49,766 nucleotides of DNA, from positions 1 to 49,766 of the forward strand of contig SFIS01000006.1 of assembly GCA_004555245.1 (NCBI GenBank), read 5' to 3'. The translations under genes and the position numbers were made by a program. Every line of letters starts with the position of its first letter. Position 1 is the first letter of the stretch. This DNA comes from Bacteroidales bacterium (GTDB lineage: Bacteria; Bacteroidota; Bacteroidia; Bacteroidales; Bacteroidaceae). This document shows positions 33,801 to 42,668 of this stretch, one piece after another. Under the pieces are notes generated by a model, which saw only the letters and a list, made by a program, of their open reading frames with translations, was not told the DNA's origin and did not search any database.

Positions 33801-34741
33801 CCTACACAACTCACAAGTTCCAGGTTAAGGACGGCAAGTCTGACGATGCAGCTAACAGCGCAATCCTCCAGAAGTGTGCTATCGACTACTGGGATGGCTG
33901 CTTCACAAACAAGGATCTCTACGCATTCGACGGCACTACCTACACCAAGATTGCTACTATGAACCAGGAGACTGGCGAAATCACTCTCGTTCGTCAGAAC
34001 TACGTTCCGTTCACAGTGCTTGACATGGTTCTCAACGCTATCGGTTATGTTGACGACCAGCACAGCAACATCTCTACAGAGCTCCACACATGGGTTGGTG
34101 TAGTTGCTAACAACGGCTGCGGCGTTGCTCAGGACCTCTTCACAGTTCACGGTGACAACAACGTTAACTACAGCATCTTCGAGGCTTCATGGCAGCGTCC
34201 TATCAACCTCGTTACTACTGACCCGGCTCCGATTGAGGATGCTAAGAACAACGGTGAGCTCATCTGCGTATATGACCACCTCGCATTCTACGACTGGCGC
34301 GGTCCTGTTGACGGTGACATGGAAGGTGCTAACAAGTGGCTCTGGGGTTACTACAACATCCACCAGATCAAGTTCAGCCTCGATCCTAAGAAGGTTCTCA
34401 CCGATATGCACCACACAGGTACATTCGAGCCTCTCGCAAACATCTCTAATGACGTTCACCTCTGGGCTTACAAGAACAAGCTTACACCTAACGACGACCT
34501 CTATGAGTTCACCGGCAACCTTGACTTCCGCGGTCTGACAACTGCTGAGATTAAGGCAAGAGAAACTCTCACAAGCTGGAAGGCTAACTTCGGTTACATC
34601 TTCTACGAGAACAACGGCGAGAATGTCAACACATTCACTGTTAAGGTTCCTGTTGAGATCTGCTACGAGTGGGGTCACTTCGACACTTACCTCGTTATCA
34701 CTATCCTCTCTACACAGGGTAATGAAAACGGTATCGAATAA
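30824..34741 (+). CDS. Large coiled-coil surface lipoprotein, probably highly expressed
   Basis: A 1305-aa protein. Lipoprotein signal with Cys25 (STMVSCKDYDDD); the CKDYDDDI start followed by a coiled coil is frequent in Bacteroidales surface proteins, including PL29-type N-termini. Residues about 30-270 form an Ala/Lys/Glu-rich coiled coil with LEAALVAQKAALETAIAEGD-type heptads. The remainder (about 1030 residues) is beta-rich with no motif I recognise. Codon use differs sharply from most neighbours: GCT, GGT, CGT, GTT, CTC and AAC/AAG dominate, as in highly expressed genes. The start follows a very A/T-rich stretch, typical of strong Bacteroidetes translation starts. A major surface-layer-like or adhesin protein is possible; no catalytic activity is evident. 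Confidence 0.85.
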   Translation: MRKKFLSAFLLGALAIATTSTMVSCKDYDDDIKSLKDQLKTLEGVVDQKEQAIKTSIADIQTQINKANEDHATKAALEAAKTALQSAIDANYKTLTEKDAELSAAIQRAQTAADAAAAVAANNTVEIQRIAAELATTNEKLNTLSTGLTEANTKIGNLEAALVAQKAALETAIAEGDAATLQKALDEVKALEKKVNDADKALQEKMDEEIGKVNDAIEGLSGSLDDLQSAHNNLAADVKTIVNTTIPALQQDITNLSNEIKAVDAKYEKISLILANKLRSLVFIPNLYVDGIETIEYAFLKDTTLHLSDEIVLKRQRQNENYEKTLRAIYDYVYTPASVQKVYGPAWPVDYHLNPSTSTSAWADVKGWTCREVEVATRAAVKDFGAITSPEKYDDGAQLFKNYGGIVTVGLKIENPLPLLTNGPEGYAEGETGKKSYGKDNIVALQIKSQTNNNADTLITSDYAMLAPEVVHPEAIVWTADNNRGKLGTVDENVSHSYKGVAEKKCPTTDGKTYHIWDTPIEALKHTQGPVDNFGNPDIELPYNSAEGVVLSEMIGTHVEKTCDIKGHSINVTTWKFNEEKKWGLKYIFELVDYTIDGNLTSDSRYCTIDKYTGQIIARDVDAEGKTIADKPATNNNNSVVGREPLVRIRLVDAATEKNTFLDAYVLVRITQKVEEQQLTINDYPVYEENFDLCNSIAFKATTWAQFDAYILDKLNMSKEQFDAQYKADCDYSTVVDQPNGGKIVRARVYEDENGTLATYTCPATKKKVPFGSVLYYYNEINTTNDVFQWTLTEDELEYLTHDKETLPVNVKHYIRYIGRNGAQYKYIYVKLEANIGRDADPKTGIKEKINNYWFALDGNAEGWDAVALNVNYPNFINGTPTTWSNTLLSTFKENKLQFTDFALPVRVNLWVDVRKFFFAPIDTKITDLHGKTWTITAKSSGADEKWNAFVCHNNICHDIAEHNTNQFTTGVLNPEYRKYDADCTVNLHAPKTYTTHKFQVKDGKSDDAANSAILQKCAIDYWDGCFTNKDLYAFDGTTYTKIATMNQETGEITLVRQNYVPFTVLDMVLNAIGYVDDQHSNISTELHTWVGVVANNGCGVAQDLFTVHGDNNVNYSIFEASWQRPINLVTTDPAPIEDAKNNGELICVYDHLAFYDWRGPVDGDMEGANKWLWGYYNIHQIKFSLDPKKVLTDMHHTGTFEPLANISNDVHLWAYKNKLTPNDDLYEFTGNLDFRGLTTAEIKARETLTSWKANFGYIFYENNGENVNTFTVKVPVEICYEWGHFDTYLVITILSTQGNENGIE

Positions 34742-34749
34742 TAACATTC

Positions 34750-34826
34750 TTCCGCTTAGCGGAAAGATATAGACTCTTTATAAGGAGAGTGCGTCTTCCT
34801 GAGAGTAGGCGCACTCTCTTTCTCTT
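34750..34826 (+). terminator. Terminator of the large lipoprotein gene (two hairpins)
   Basis: A small hairpin TTCCGC-TTA-GCGGAA (34750-34764) is followed by a stronger one, GAGAGTGCG (34785-34793) / CGCACTCTC (34810-34818), with a T/C-rich tail TTTCTCTTT. Confidence 0.8.
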
Positions 34827-34913
34827 TACAACAATAATATTTTTCAGGATTAAACGCCTGCAAGATATATCCGATGTTTCACAAACGAAAAGGTATTATT
34901 TTTTACTGTTGAT

Positions 34914-35408
34914 ATGAAGAAGTTAGTTTATTTCTCTCTCATGGCTCTCATCCTTCTCTGCGTTTCGTCTTGCAAGAAAAAGACACCGCTGCAGAAGATG
35001 GAGGAGTTCACAAGCTCACTGACGAGTGCGGACACTACACAGATGTTGAAACTCAGCAACGACTGCATGGAGCTTCTTAAAGCAAAGAAAATCGACAATG
35101 CGCTTTCTATGCTTTACGAATACAACGATTCAACAAAGGAGGTGACACCGCTGACACCGCAGGCACGCAAGCGTTACGAGCGAATGTTCAGAATATTCCC
35201 CGTCGTTGACTACGAGCTGGTGTATTACTCCTTCCAGCTTGAAGGCATCAACGATGTCAAATATAAAATCATTTTCGCACAGGAAGAGAACGTTGCCGAG
35301 AACGGCGAGGCTGCCACGGCACTAATGTTCAATCCCGTGAAGGTTGACGGCTCATGGTATCTCACCGTGAAGAAAGCCGGACAGAAATTCGACGAACTGA
35401 AGAACTGA
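34914..35408 (+). CDS. Small lipoprotein of unknown function
   Basis: A 164-aa protein with a lipoprotein signal: hydrophobic stretch, then LLCVSSCKKK with Cys20. The mature part is alpha then beta (DTTQMLKLSNDCMELLKAKK helix, later beta strands VVDYELVYYSFQLEG and GSWYLTVKKAGQKFDELKN), similar in outline to DUF4878/NTF2-like lipoproteins, but I cannot name the family. It lies between two envelope genes on the same strand, separated from both by hairpins. Confidence 0.8.
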   Translation: MKKLVYFSLMALILLCVSSCKKKTPLQKMEEFTSSLTSADTTQMLKLSNDCMELLKAKKIDNALSMLYEYNDSTKEVTPLTPQARKRYERMFRIFPVVDYELVYYSFQLEGINDVKYKIIFAQEENVAENGEAATALMFNPVKVDGSWYLTVKKAGQKFDELKN

Positions 35409-35420
35409 TTCCATCTCTTC

Positions 35421-35455
35421 TGCATGAATATACATACATTGTATGTATTCATGCA
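35421..35455. terminator. Long hairpin after the small lipoprotein gene
   Basis: TGCATGAATA-TA-CATAC, loop ATT, GTATGTATTCATGCA: a 15-bp stem with a 2-nt bulge, 12 bp after the stop. There is no T tract, so termination is likely but not certain. Confidence 0.55.
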
Positions 35456-35526
35456 GATGTATCTGTTCAGAAGAGAATCTGTCTGATTCACCGCGCTAAC
35501 ACTAACAAACAACTTAGCATATTCTT

Positions 35527-38466
35527 ATGAAGAAACTTTTCACCCTCATTCTCCTGTCTCTCTTCTGTTATGCAGCGAGAGCACAGGAAACGCTCGTCAC
35601 GGCAGAGGCGACGTTTGACTTCGGTAAGCCATCGGAGTTGTCTCCCGTGCCGGACTTCGGAGACAAGACTTCTATCTCTGTAGCTAACAAGACATTTACT
35701 GTCAAGGACATCTCTGTCACTTTTGCTGCGACGGCTAATAGCACCGGCTTGCCCTCGTATTTCAGTGAAGGTTATATCGCCCTATACCGCGGCGAGATAA
35801 TGCTCGTGACTTGTCCGACGGGTTACGAACTTGTCAGCATTACTTTCCCTAACAATAATATTCTGGGAGGAATTGAGCTTTCAAGTGGCATTAAAGGAAC
35901 ATTAGACCGTACAACGTATCCTGTCACATGGAGAAATGTCGATTCTGAAGGCAACGCTATCGAAGGCATAAAGGCAGTGGATTTCCATAATTCAAACCAG
36001 GATGCGAAGATTTATGGCTTCACCGTCACCTACCGTACTCCGCTCGACCAACTTGTCACCGTGTCTGTCTCACCAGAGAGCGGCTCAACTGTTGACGCTT
36101 TCAACACCATGACACTTACGTTCGACCGTGAGATTGCATCGACAGCACAGCAGTTCCAGCTCACCGACGGCACCGGCACCGTGGCTTATCTCACACCGGC
36201 TGTAAGCGGAAAGACTGTCACGCTCACACCAAGCGCGGCACTGACACAGTCCGGAAAATACAGCGTGACGTTCCCGAAGAACTCGTTCGTATCTACTGAA
36301 GGATACTACAACAAGGCATTCAGCACTAACTTCACATACGTCCTGCCGAAGAATACGTTCAATCCAGAGAGCATCACACCGGCTGAAGGTTCGGTAGAGG
36401 AGATGCCGGAGACTATAGAACTTGTGTTCCCTGACGTTATCGGAAACAAGGCAAAACCTGACGGGGATGACGAGAAAGACATCTCAAAAATACTATGTGG
36501 TGTCATAAATGCCAAGACCGGCAGTGTCGCAGGCGTTGCAACCGGCTCTCTGAAAAAGGGAACGGAGATTTATAATACTCTCGTGCTCACAGTGAAGAAC
36601 ATGGACAGAACAGCACGCGGAATATATACTATCACCGTTCCGGAGGAAAGCGTATATAATATATATTACAACACTGGATCGGCCAATCTTCGCTACAACT
36701 CAGAGTTCACTCTCACCTACAAGGTGGCAGGCGCCGACGCGCCTTCAGAGGCAGTGCTTGCAGAGGCAAAGGCACTGCTGGCAAAGACCGGCGTAGGATA
36801 TCCTAAGGCTGACGCCGCAGAACGCACGGCGCTGCAGGCTGCCGTGGATGCAGAGGACAAGTCAGACGAGGATTATCTTGTTTTGATAAACGATTTCGTC
36901 ACATCTACAGACATCGAGCTGCCAGCCGCCGGCAAATACTACACCATCGCCAACGTACAGAAGAACGGCAAGAAATATTATCTCGCTTACGACGGCGAGG
37001 CTGTCACGCTTACCTCTGTCGCAGCAAACGCTTATTCGTTCAAGGCATCGGCGACAGCAGAAACCAATGCCGTCAACGTGAGAACATTCAGCACAGCCGA
37101 CGGAAAGTATCTCCACACGCTTGTCGCTTCTACAAACTATAGCGAGGTGACACCGGCTAATGTGACATCGGAGAAAAAGCCGGTCTCGTCACTTTCGCTC
37201 GTCAAGATGCCAAGCCAGAACAATGTAGATGTAGATAGACTGATGTTCGGCACTATCGCCATGTCCGGTCTGATAGGCAAGAAATACGGGCAGGGAGACG
37301 ACATCACCGCATACTCCAACGTCCTCTCTTCCGGTAATATCGCAGAGGGCGAGACCTCACCGTACTTCTTGGAGAACCTTTCCGGAGCATTCTTCTTCGC
37401 CGAAGCGGAGGCTCCGAAGATTATCACGAAATACGAAGTGACGGTGAACCCCGCATCGGAGACGGGTGTCGTAGAGGCTCTGGAGAGCATTGTGGTGACA
37501 TTCCCCGAAGTGACTGCCATCACTCTTGCTGACGCATCGAAGATTAGCTTGAAGGGCGTAAATACAAATGTCGTGGTGCCGGTTGAAGGCGAACCCGTTG
37601 TTGAAGGCAACAAAGTGACTGTCAAGTTCGGAAACCTCGCTAACGACACATACACCTTCACTGCTGCAGAAGGTGCGTTCACATACGAAAAGGACGCTGA
37701 GACAATCACTGTTCAGGAAATCACGACATCGTTTACGGTGTATTATGAAGATGAGTTCGTGTACGACCTGGACGACGAGCCTAACCTTGTCATCCTCGAC
37801 AACAACTGGGGCAACAACAAGGTTAACCCACGCGAGCTGAACAATCTCACCATACAGCTGCAGGACGGCCAGCGGAACTCTATCGAGACATTCCTCAACC
37901 CGAATGCCGAGGTGGACCTTATCTACAGCATGTCTTTGTTAGTAGCGAAAGGCAAGTTCGAGAAATTCACCACTACTGAGACCTACACAGAGGACGTCTT
38001 TATCCGCAACGGAAAGGAGATGGGTGTAGTATCGCTGCAGTCAGGCACCACTGTCGTGCTTGTTGACGGTACGAAATACACCGACTACGGTCAGTATCCT
38101 GGCGATGAGATAGTAGAGAAAGAGCGCACGAAATACTACTATCACATGAAGCTCAAACTCAACAAGGAGATGAACGAGCAGACGGCTAAAGACGGAGTGT
38201 ACTGGTTCGATATCCCGGCGGAGACTTTCGGCGACGCAACGTACAACAGCTGGCTCAAAGGCGCGTCGGTAGCAAAGCACGACTGTCATGTCAACCGCTA
38301 CTTCCAGATTGCCGTCGAGACTGACAAGACAGCGACGGCTATCACTGATGTCAATGCTGACAGAATGACAAACGATGTCATCTTCGACATCTCAGGCCGC
38401 CGCGTGAAGAACGCTGCCGCTCCAGGTCTCTACATCATCAACGGCAAGAAACATATTGTGAAATAA
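35527..38466 (+). CDS. Secreted Ig-like surface protein with C-terminal sorting tail
   Basis: A 979-aa protein with signal peptide (1-19, CYAARAQ). SbsA/Big-type Ig-like domains recur: VTVSVSPESGSTVDAFNTMTLTFDREI near 178, FNPESITPAEGSVEEMPETIELVFPD near 278 and YEVTVNPASETGVVEALESIVVTFPE near 637, separated by beta-rich regions. The end ISGRRVKNAAAPGLYIINGK matches the Prevotella-type C-terminal tail thought to be a type IX secretion or anchoring signal. No catalytic motif seen. The gene follows the lipoproteins and, like them, uses many GCT/GTT codons in parts. Confidence 0.83.
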   Translation: MKKLFTLILLSLFCYAARAQETLVTAEATFDFGKPSELSPVPDFGDKTSISVANKTFTVKDISVTFAATANSTGLPSYFSEGYIALYRGEIMLVTCPTGYELVSITFPNNNILGGIELSSGIKGTLDRTTYPVTWRNVDSEGNAIEGIKAVDFHNSNQDAKIYGFTVTYRTPLDQLVTVSVSPESGSTVDAFNTMTLTFDREIASTAQQFQLTDGTGTVAYLTPAVSGKTVTLTPSAALTQSGKYSVTFPKNSFVSTEGYYNKAFSTNFTYVLPKNTFNPESITPAEGSVEEMPETIELVFPDVIGNKAKPDGDDEKDISKILCGVINAKTGSVAGVATGSLKKGTEIYNTLVLTVKNMDRTARGIYTITVPEESVYNIYYNTGSANLRYNSEFTLTYKVAGADAPSEAVLAEAKALLAKTGVGYPKADAAERTALQAAVDAEDKSDEDYLVLINDFVTSTDIELPAAGKYYTIANVQKNGKKYYLAYDGEAVTLTSVAANAYSFKASATAETNAVNVRTFSTADGKYLHTLVASTNYSEVTPANVTSEKKPVSSLSLVKMPSQNNVDVDRLMFGTIAMSGLIGKKYGQGDDITAYSNVLSSGNIAEGETSPYFLENLSGAFFFAEAEAPKIITKYEVTVNPASETGVVEALESIVVTFPEVTAITLADASKISLKGVNTNVVVPVEGEPVVEGNKVTVKFGNLANDTYTFTAAEGAFTYEKDAETITVQEITTSFTVYYEDEFVYDLDDEPNLVILDNNWGNNKVNPRELNNLTIQLQDGQRNSIETFLNPNAEVDLIYSMSLLVAKGKFEKFTTTETYTEDVFIRNGKEMGVVSLQSGTTVVLVDGTKYTDYGQYPGDEIVEKERTKYYYHMKLKLNKEMNEQTAKDGVYWFDIPAETFGDATYNSWLKGASVAKHDCHVNRYFQIAVETDKTATAITDVNADRMTNDVIFDISGRRVKNAAAPGLYIINGKKHIVK

Positions 38467-38535
38467 AATGAAAAATTGAAAGTCTGGCTGACGTGTCGGC
38501 TGAAATGCTCTGACGACATGATGCCAGGCGAGCGT

Positions 38536-38569
38536 AAGGGCATTGTGACAAGTGTGTCACAATGCCCTT
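38536..38569 (+). terminator. Terminator of the Ig-like protein gene
   Basis: A perfect 15-bp stem AAGGGCATTGTGACA, loop AGTG, TGTCACAATGCCCTT, 70 bp after the stop. The short T run is weak. Confidence 0.8.
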
Positions 38570-38576
38570 TCTGAAT

Positions 38577-38668
38577 ACTAAGCAAAGCGGTCGGATTCGC
38601 TTGCGATCTGACCCGAAGGAGAAGAACACTGTCACGTGAGGGGGAATAGCCTTACAGGCTGGTCTTTA
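38577..38668 (+). repeat. Dispersed repeat also present at the left edge
   Basis: 38577-38632 (starting ACTAAGCAAAGCGGTCGG) matches the minus strand of 376-432. The accompanying GGGGGAATAGCC hairpin occurs at both sites but on opposite sides of the shared block. The rest of the 411-bp gap is AT-rich and has no gene. Confidence 0.7.
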
Positions 38669-38771
38669 ATTACATGAAACTTGAATTCGTAACATACTTG
38701 TCGCAACTGCAGAAAATATGCTGTGTAACATTTTTTATTGCTTTTTTTTATTCGATTTGATTTTTTATTGC

Positions 38772-38779
38772 TAATTTTG
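38772..38779 (+). promoter_or_regulatory. -7 element of the 754-aa secreted protein gene
   Basis: TAATTTTG in a very T-rich stretch; the leader would be about 90 nt. The -33 region is a T run without a clear TTTG at the right spacing. Confidence 0.55.
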
Positions 38780-38877
38780 CTGCGTGTTTTCAAATTGACA
38801 ATGAAGAAGGTTGCTGTCTTTCATGATAATTATTACCGCATCCGCATAAGTCGAACAATATATATAATAATGTAAAT

Positions 38878-41142
38878 ATGAGAAAAATTCTACTACTATT
38901 TCTTGCCATGACAATGTCAGGAGTTGCCATGGCATCTGCAGACTGGAGAGAGAAACTCTCTGTAGAGGACGTGATGAAAGTCATCAAGGCTGCACATCCG
39001 CAGTGCGCAGAACATCCGGCAGAACTGCGCCGCTTGTCTGAGAGGGCACTCGGCGTTACGTCTGACAACGGAAAGGAAACGGCTGCTGCAGAGGCAGACA
39101 GAACGGCTGTAGCCGGACCTAACCGCATATCGAGTGCAGAACTTCTCGCATTGCTGCTCTCTCTCAATCTGACACAGGAAGACTGGGACTATATCCAGAA
39201 TGTCGTGCTGCCTCTATATAATTATACTACCGAGAACCGCGTGGTCCCGGAGAACACCACCATGAGCATGGAGGTTGACACAGTGGCGCAGGCTCCGTTC
39301 GACGGTTGCCACTTCGGAATAGGCAATATCATCAACACCTACGACGCATTCTATGTAGATACCTGCGCATGCCGACAGTACGGCGGCAAGCCGAAAGTAA
39401 ACGGGTCTTATCCCTGGGGCATGGTAACTGTAGGCAGCAATATCATCTGGGGCACGGTAAACAACCTGCTCTGTATGCCGTCGTGGCAGTCGCTGACATC
39501 TCTTGGCGCCAACAAGCCATACGAGAACTCGTGCTGGGTGTGCGAGTATGAGGAGGGCGTGCGCAAAGGCGTGGGCAAGAACGGAGATATGCTCATACCG
39601 CGTGTGTATATGTACAACACCAGCAACGGAGTTGTCCGTGACATCACACCGTCCACGACCAAGGCGACAGTGCTCAACGACTGTCTCGGACTGCGTTCTG
39701 CCGGAGCACACAACGGTGTAGTATTCCTCGGCGGCCCCGGACTGGACAGCGACCAGGGACAGACATCCACACGCTCCGCATTCCTCGCCTTCGACTACAA
39801 CGGAGCCTTCCTTGGACAATCGGCAATGGAGGATATAGACGGATATACCGTCACGGACGTTCGCCGCTGGCTTGTATATGACGATGTGCTCTATTGCGGC
39901 GTGGCGATACTCGACCCCGCCACAGGCAAGACGCGCGGTGCTATCCTGCGCTGGTATGGCGACATGTCGGATCCTTTCAATTTCCATATCGTCGGTTTCA
40001 CCGCCAACGAGGCAGGCGAGATTTGCGAGCATAACGGCAGGCTGTATGCCGGAGGATGGCCTACGGACAACCTTCCCGTTGCCGCCATATTTGAAGGACC
40101 TGTCGTGCCGGAAGGCGGACTGACACGCGAGAATGCTACGGAATGGGATATAAAATGGATGATGTCGCAATACGAGACCAACCCGATGAACCTCCGTATG
40201 GAGCAGTGCTCCATGCTCCGCTCGTACAAAGGAAAGCTCTACTGGAGCATGTGGTATGTGCAGTATGGCATCGTCGCTTCTCTCTCTATGGCAAATATCA
40301 ATCTCTCTACGCCTAAAGGCATCGCCTTCATCCTCGCTTCGATGCGTCAGGCTACGCTATGGCGAACAGATGACTTCTCGGATGTGGAGCTTCTGTATGG
40401 CGAAGAAAACTTGCCTGACTATGACTGGCAGACGGGAGAAATCATCCAGCCGCGCCCCAACGCCGGAGGCTACAAACCTCTGTACGGACGTGCCGGAATG
40501 GGCAGATATTTCACATCATATATCTGGGCGTCGGAGGAATACAACGGACATCTCTATTTCGGCACGATGTCTCCCGAGGCGTGCATAGAGCCGGCTATGG
40601 AATCGGTACTCGACGAAGAGACAAAGACGGCTCTGGCTACCTACGCCGACCTTATCGGAGTTTCAGACAGCACGAAAGGCTATGAGCTTTATCGTATGGT
40701 GGACAATAACTCTCCGGCGGAGACTATAACGGAGAACGGCTTCGGAAACATAGCACAGTATGGCGTGCGCAACATCGTGCTTGGAGACAACGGCGCAAAC
40801 ATGTATCTCGGCACGGCAAGTCCGTTCAACCTCAATGAGTACGGCGGCTGGCGTATACTAAAGTTCCACGACGAAGACTATATCGACACCGGCATCACTG
40901 ACACCACGACAGTGCCTGCCAGCGTCCTGGTGAAGAACGAGGACGGATATGTCAGCATCACGTCGTTCCGCAACGAGAAGATCGAGAAACTGACGGTGGC
41001 AGACCTCTCCGGCCGCATCGTCTATACGGAGAACCCGAAGCGTGCCGACGCATATCTCTTCTCCTCTGTACTCGGCTCGGGAGTCTTTGTCGTCACCGTG
41101 ACAACGGCATCCGGCTCATGGACGGCAAAGGTGAGCCTGTGA
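38878..41142 (+). CDS. Secreted protein of unknown function with type A sorting-like domain
   Basis: A 754-aa protein with signal peptide (1-21, SGVAMASA). A short helical region (EKLSVEDVMKVIKAAHPQC) is followed by a long beta-rich body with GNIINTYDAFYVDTCACRQYGG, GKLYWSMWYVQYG and similar repeats suggesting a propeller, but no standard blade signature. The last about 75 residues (ITSFRNEKIEKLTVADLSGRIVY to TTASGSWTAKVSL) look like a type IX secretion type A sorting domain. It is bracketed by its own -7 box and terminator, so probably monocistronic. Function unknown. Confidence 0.8.
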   Translation: MRKILLLFLAMTMSGVAMASADWREKLSVEDVMKVIKAAHPQCAEHPAELRRLSERALGVTSDNGKETAAAEADRTAVAGPNRISSAELLALLLSLNLTQEDWDYIQNVVLPLYNYTTENRVVPENTTMSMEVDTVAQAPFDGCHFGIGNIINTYDAFYVDTCACRQYGGKPKVNGSYPWGMVTVGSNIIWGTVNNLLCMPSWQSLTSLGANKPYENSCWVCEYEEGVRKGVGKNGDMLIPRVYMYNTSNGVVRDITPSTTKATVLNDCLGLRSAGAHNGVVFLGGPGLDSDQGQTSTRSAFLAFDYNGAFLGQSAMEDIDGYTVTDVRRWLVYDDVLYCGVAILDPATGKTRGAILRWYGDMSDPFNFHIVGFTANEAGEICEHNGRLYAGGWPTDNLPVAAIFEGPVVPEGGLTRENATEWDIKWMMSQYETNPMNLRMEQCSMLRSYKGKLYWSMWYVQYGIVASLSMANINLSTPKGIAFILASMRQATLWRTDDFSDVELLYGEENLPDYDWQTGEIIQPRPNAGGYKPLYGRAGMGRYFTSYIWASEEYNGHLYFGTMSPEACIEPAMESVLDEETKTALATYADLIGVSDSTKGYELYRMVDNNSPAETITENGFGNIAQYGVRNIVLGDNGANMYLGTASPFNLNEYGGWRILKFHDEDYIDTGITDTTTVPASVLVKNEDGYVSITSFRNEKIEKLTVADLSGRIVYTENPKRADAYLFSSVLGSGVFVVTVTTASGSWTAKVSL

Positions 41143-41201
41143 CAGCATACAAGGCTGTAGGAAAACATACATGAAGGCCGCGGCGCAGGACGCCGGCCTG
41201 C

Positions 41202-41274
41202 AAACAGACAACAGGATGTGTGCGAAAGGATACGGGCTGACAGCCCTTACCGCACATGTCCTGTTGTCTGTTTT
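41202..41274 (+). terminator. Terminator of the 754-aa secreted protein gene
   Basis: AAACAGACAACAGGA (41202-41216) pairs exactly with TCCTGTTGTCTGTTT (41259-41273), extended by TGTGCG/CGCACA, followed by TTAAG. The inner loop has a second small stem GGGCTG/CAGCCC. Confidence 0.75.
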
Positions 41275-41381
41275 AAGTATGTAAATTGTATGAAAATGCA
41301 CTTTTGTCAGAAGAAAATTGTATCGGAAACGAATAATTATCATTATTTCTGCCTAAAAATGAAGAAATTTTGCCCTTTTAG

Positions 41382-41412
41382 TTGTATATTTCAGTTATTT
41401 TACCTAATTTTG
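41382..41412 (+). promoter_or_regulatory. Promoter of the OmpA-like gene
   Basis: TTG (41382-41384), a 20-bp spacer, then TAATTTTG (41405-41412). The leader is about 75 nt. Confidence 0.75.
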
Positions 41413-41494
41413 CAGCAAAATTACTATGTCAGTATGTTGTGTCCTGACAAGAAGACAGAGTTATTTTTAATCGATTAAATAAACATTCAGTACA

Positions 41495-42598
41495 ATGAAA
41501 AAACGTATTTTCTCTCTCCTTATGCTGTCAATGATGGCATTCGGAATGGTATCAGCCCAGAACCAGCCAACTGAGCAGGTATCTTACACATTCAACCCGC
41601 ACTGGTTCATCCAGCTTCAGGGTGGTGCGCAGGAGACACTCGGCGAGGCAAAGTTCTTCGACCTCGTTTCTCCGACAGCACAGGTTGAAGTGGGCTATCA
41701 GTTCACACCGGTATGGGCTCTCCGTCTCGGTGTCAACGCATGGCAGAGCAAAGGCGGCTGGGGTGAAGGCACCGCAGGCGCATGGGGGCTCAGCCACAAC
41801 ACATACAAGTGGAACTATGTCGCTCCTGCCGTGGACGTCAAGTTCAACATCATCAACGCTATCTGCGGATGGAACAAGGACCGCTGGTTCGGCCTGAACG
41901 TCATTGCAGGTGCCGGCGTCAACTTCGCACAGAACCTCGACGACGCTGCTGACATCTACGCTATCGACCCGCTCCTCCTGCAGCACTATCGCACCGGCAC
42001 TTCTATCATGCCTTTCGGACGCTTCGGCCTTGACTTCGACTTCGCCGTATCAAGCCGCGTCTCTCTCAACCTCGAGGCTATGGCACACGTGCTGAACGAC
42101 CACTACAACGGCAAGCACACCGACAATGCTGACTGGTATTTCAACGCTCTCGCAGGCGTGAAGATTGCCCTCGGCAAGACTTACAACAAGCACGTTACTG
42201 TCATCGAGCCGGAACCTGTCGTTGTCCCGGAACCGGAACCGGAACCAGAACCGGAACCTGTCGTAGAAGTTGTTGAGCCTTTCCGCTGCAACGTATTCTT
42301 CAAGATCAACAAGACTGTTGCTGAAGCTCCTGAGCTTGCAAAGGTAGCAGAGCTTGCTGCTTACATGCAGAAATATCCTGAGTGCAAGGTTACTCTCTCA
42401 GGCTATGCTGACAAGGGTACGGGTAACGCCAAAATCAACGCTCGCCTCTCTGAGGGACGCGTAAACTATGTTGCCAACATCCTCCGCAACGAGTACAACA
42501 TCGATGCTGACCGCATCTACACAGAGTTCAAGGGTGACACCGTTCAGCCTTTCGCTGAGAACGACGCTAACCGTGTGACTATCTGTATCACAAAATAA
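41495..42598 (+). CDS. OmpA-family outer-membrane protein
   Basis: A 367-aa protein with signal peptide (1-22, GMVSAQ). Residues about 28-230 form an 8-strand-type outer-membrane barrel. A Glu-Pro linker (about 239-262, repeated EPEP) leads to the peptidoglycan-binding OmpA domain (263-367) with VTLSGYADKGTGNAKINARLSEGR and ending ANRVTICITK. It should anchor the outer membrane to the cell wall. Codon use is biased (GCT, CTC, GGC), consistent with an abundant porin. It has its own promoter and a textbook terminator. Confidence 0.94.
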   Translation: MKKRIFSLLMLSMMAFGMVSAQNQPTEQVSYTFNPHWFIQLQGGAQETLGEAKFFDLVSPTAQVEVGYQFTPVWALRLGVNAWQSKGGWGEGTAGAWGLSHNTYKWNYVAPAVDVKFNIINAICGWNKDRWFGLNVIAGAGVNFAQNLDDAADIYAIDPLLLQHYRTGTSIMPFGRFGLDFDFAVSSRVSLNLEAMAHVLNDHYNGKHTDNADWYFNALAGVKIALGKTYNKHVTVIEPEPVVVPEPEPEPEPEPVVEVVEPFRCNVFFKINKTVAEAPELAKVAELAAYMQKYPECKVTLSGYADKGTGNAKINARLSEGRVNYVANILRNEYNIDADRIYTEFKGDTVQPFAENDANRVTICITK

Positions 42599-42624
42599 TA
42601 TTCTCTGAAAGAAATATTATCATG

Positions 42625-42654
42625 CCTCCCGTAGCAATACGGGAGGTTTTTTTT
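42625..42654 (+). terminator. Intrinsic terminator of the OmpA-like gene
   Basis: CCTCCCGTA, loop GCAA, TACGGGAGG and eight T. Confidence 0.95.
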
Positions 42655-42668
42655 GTGCGCCGGGGCGG

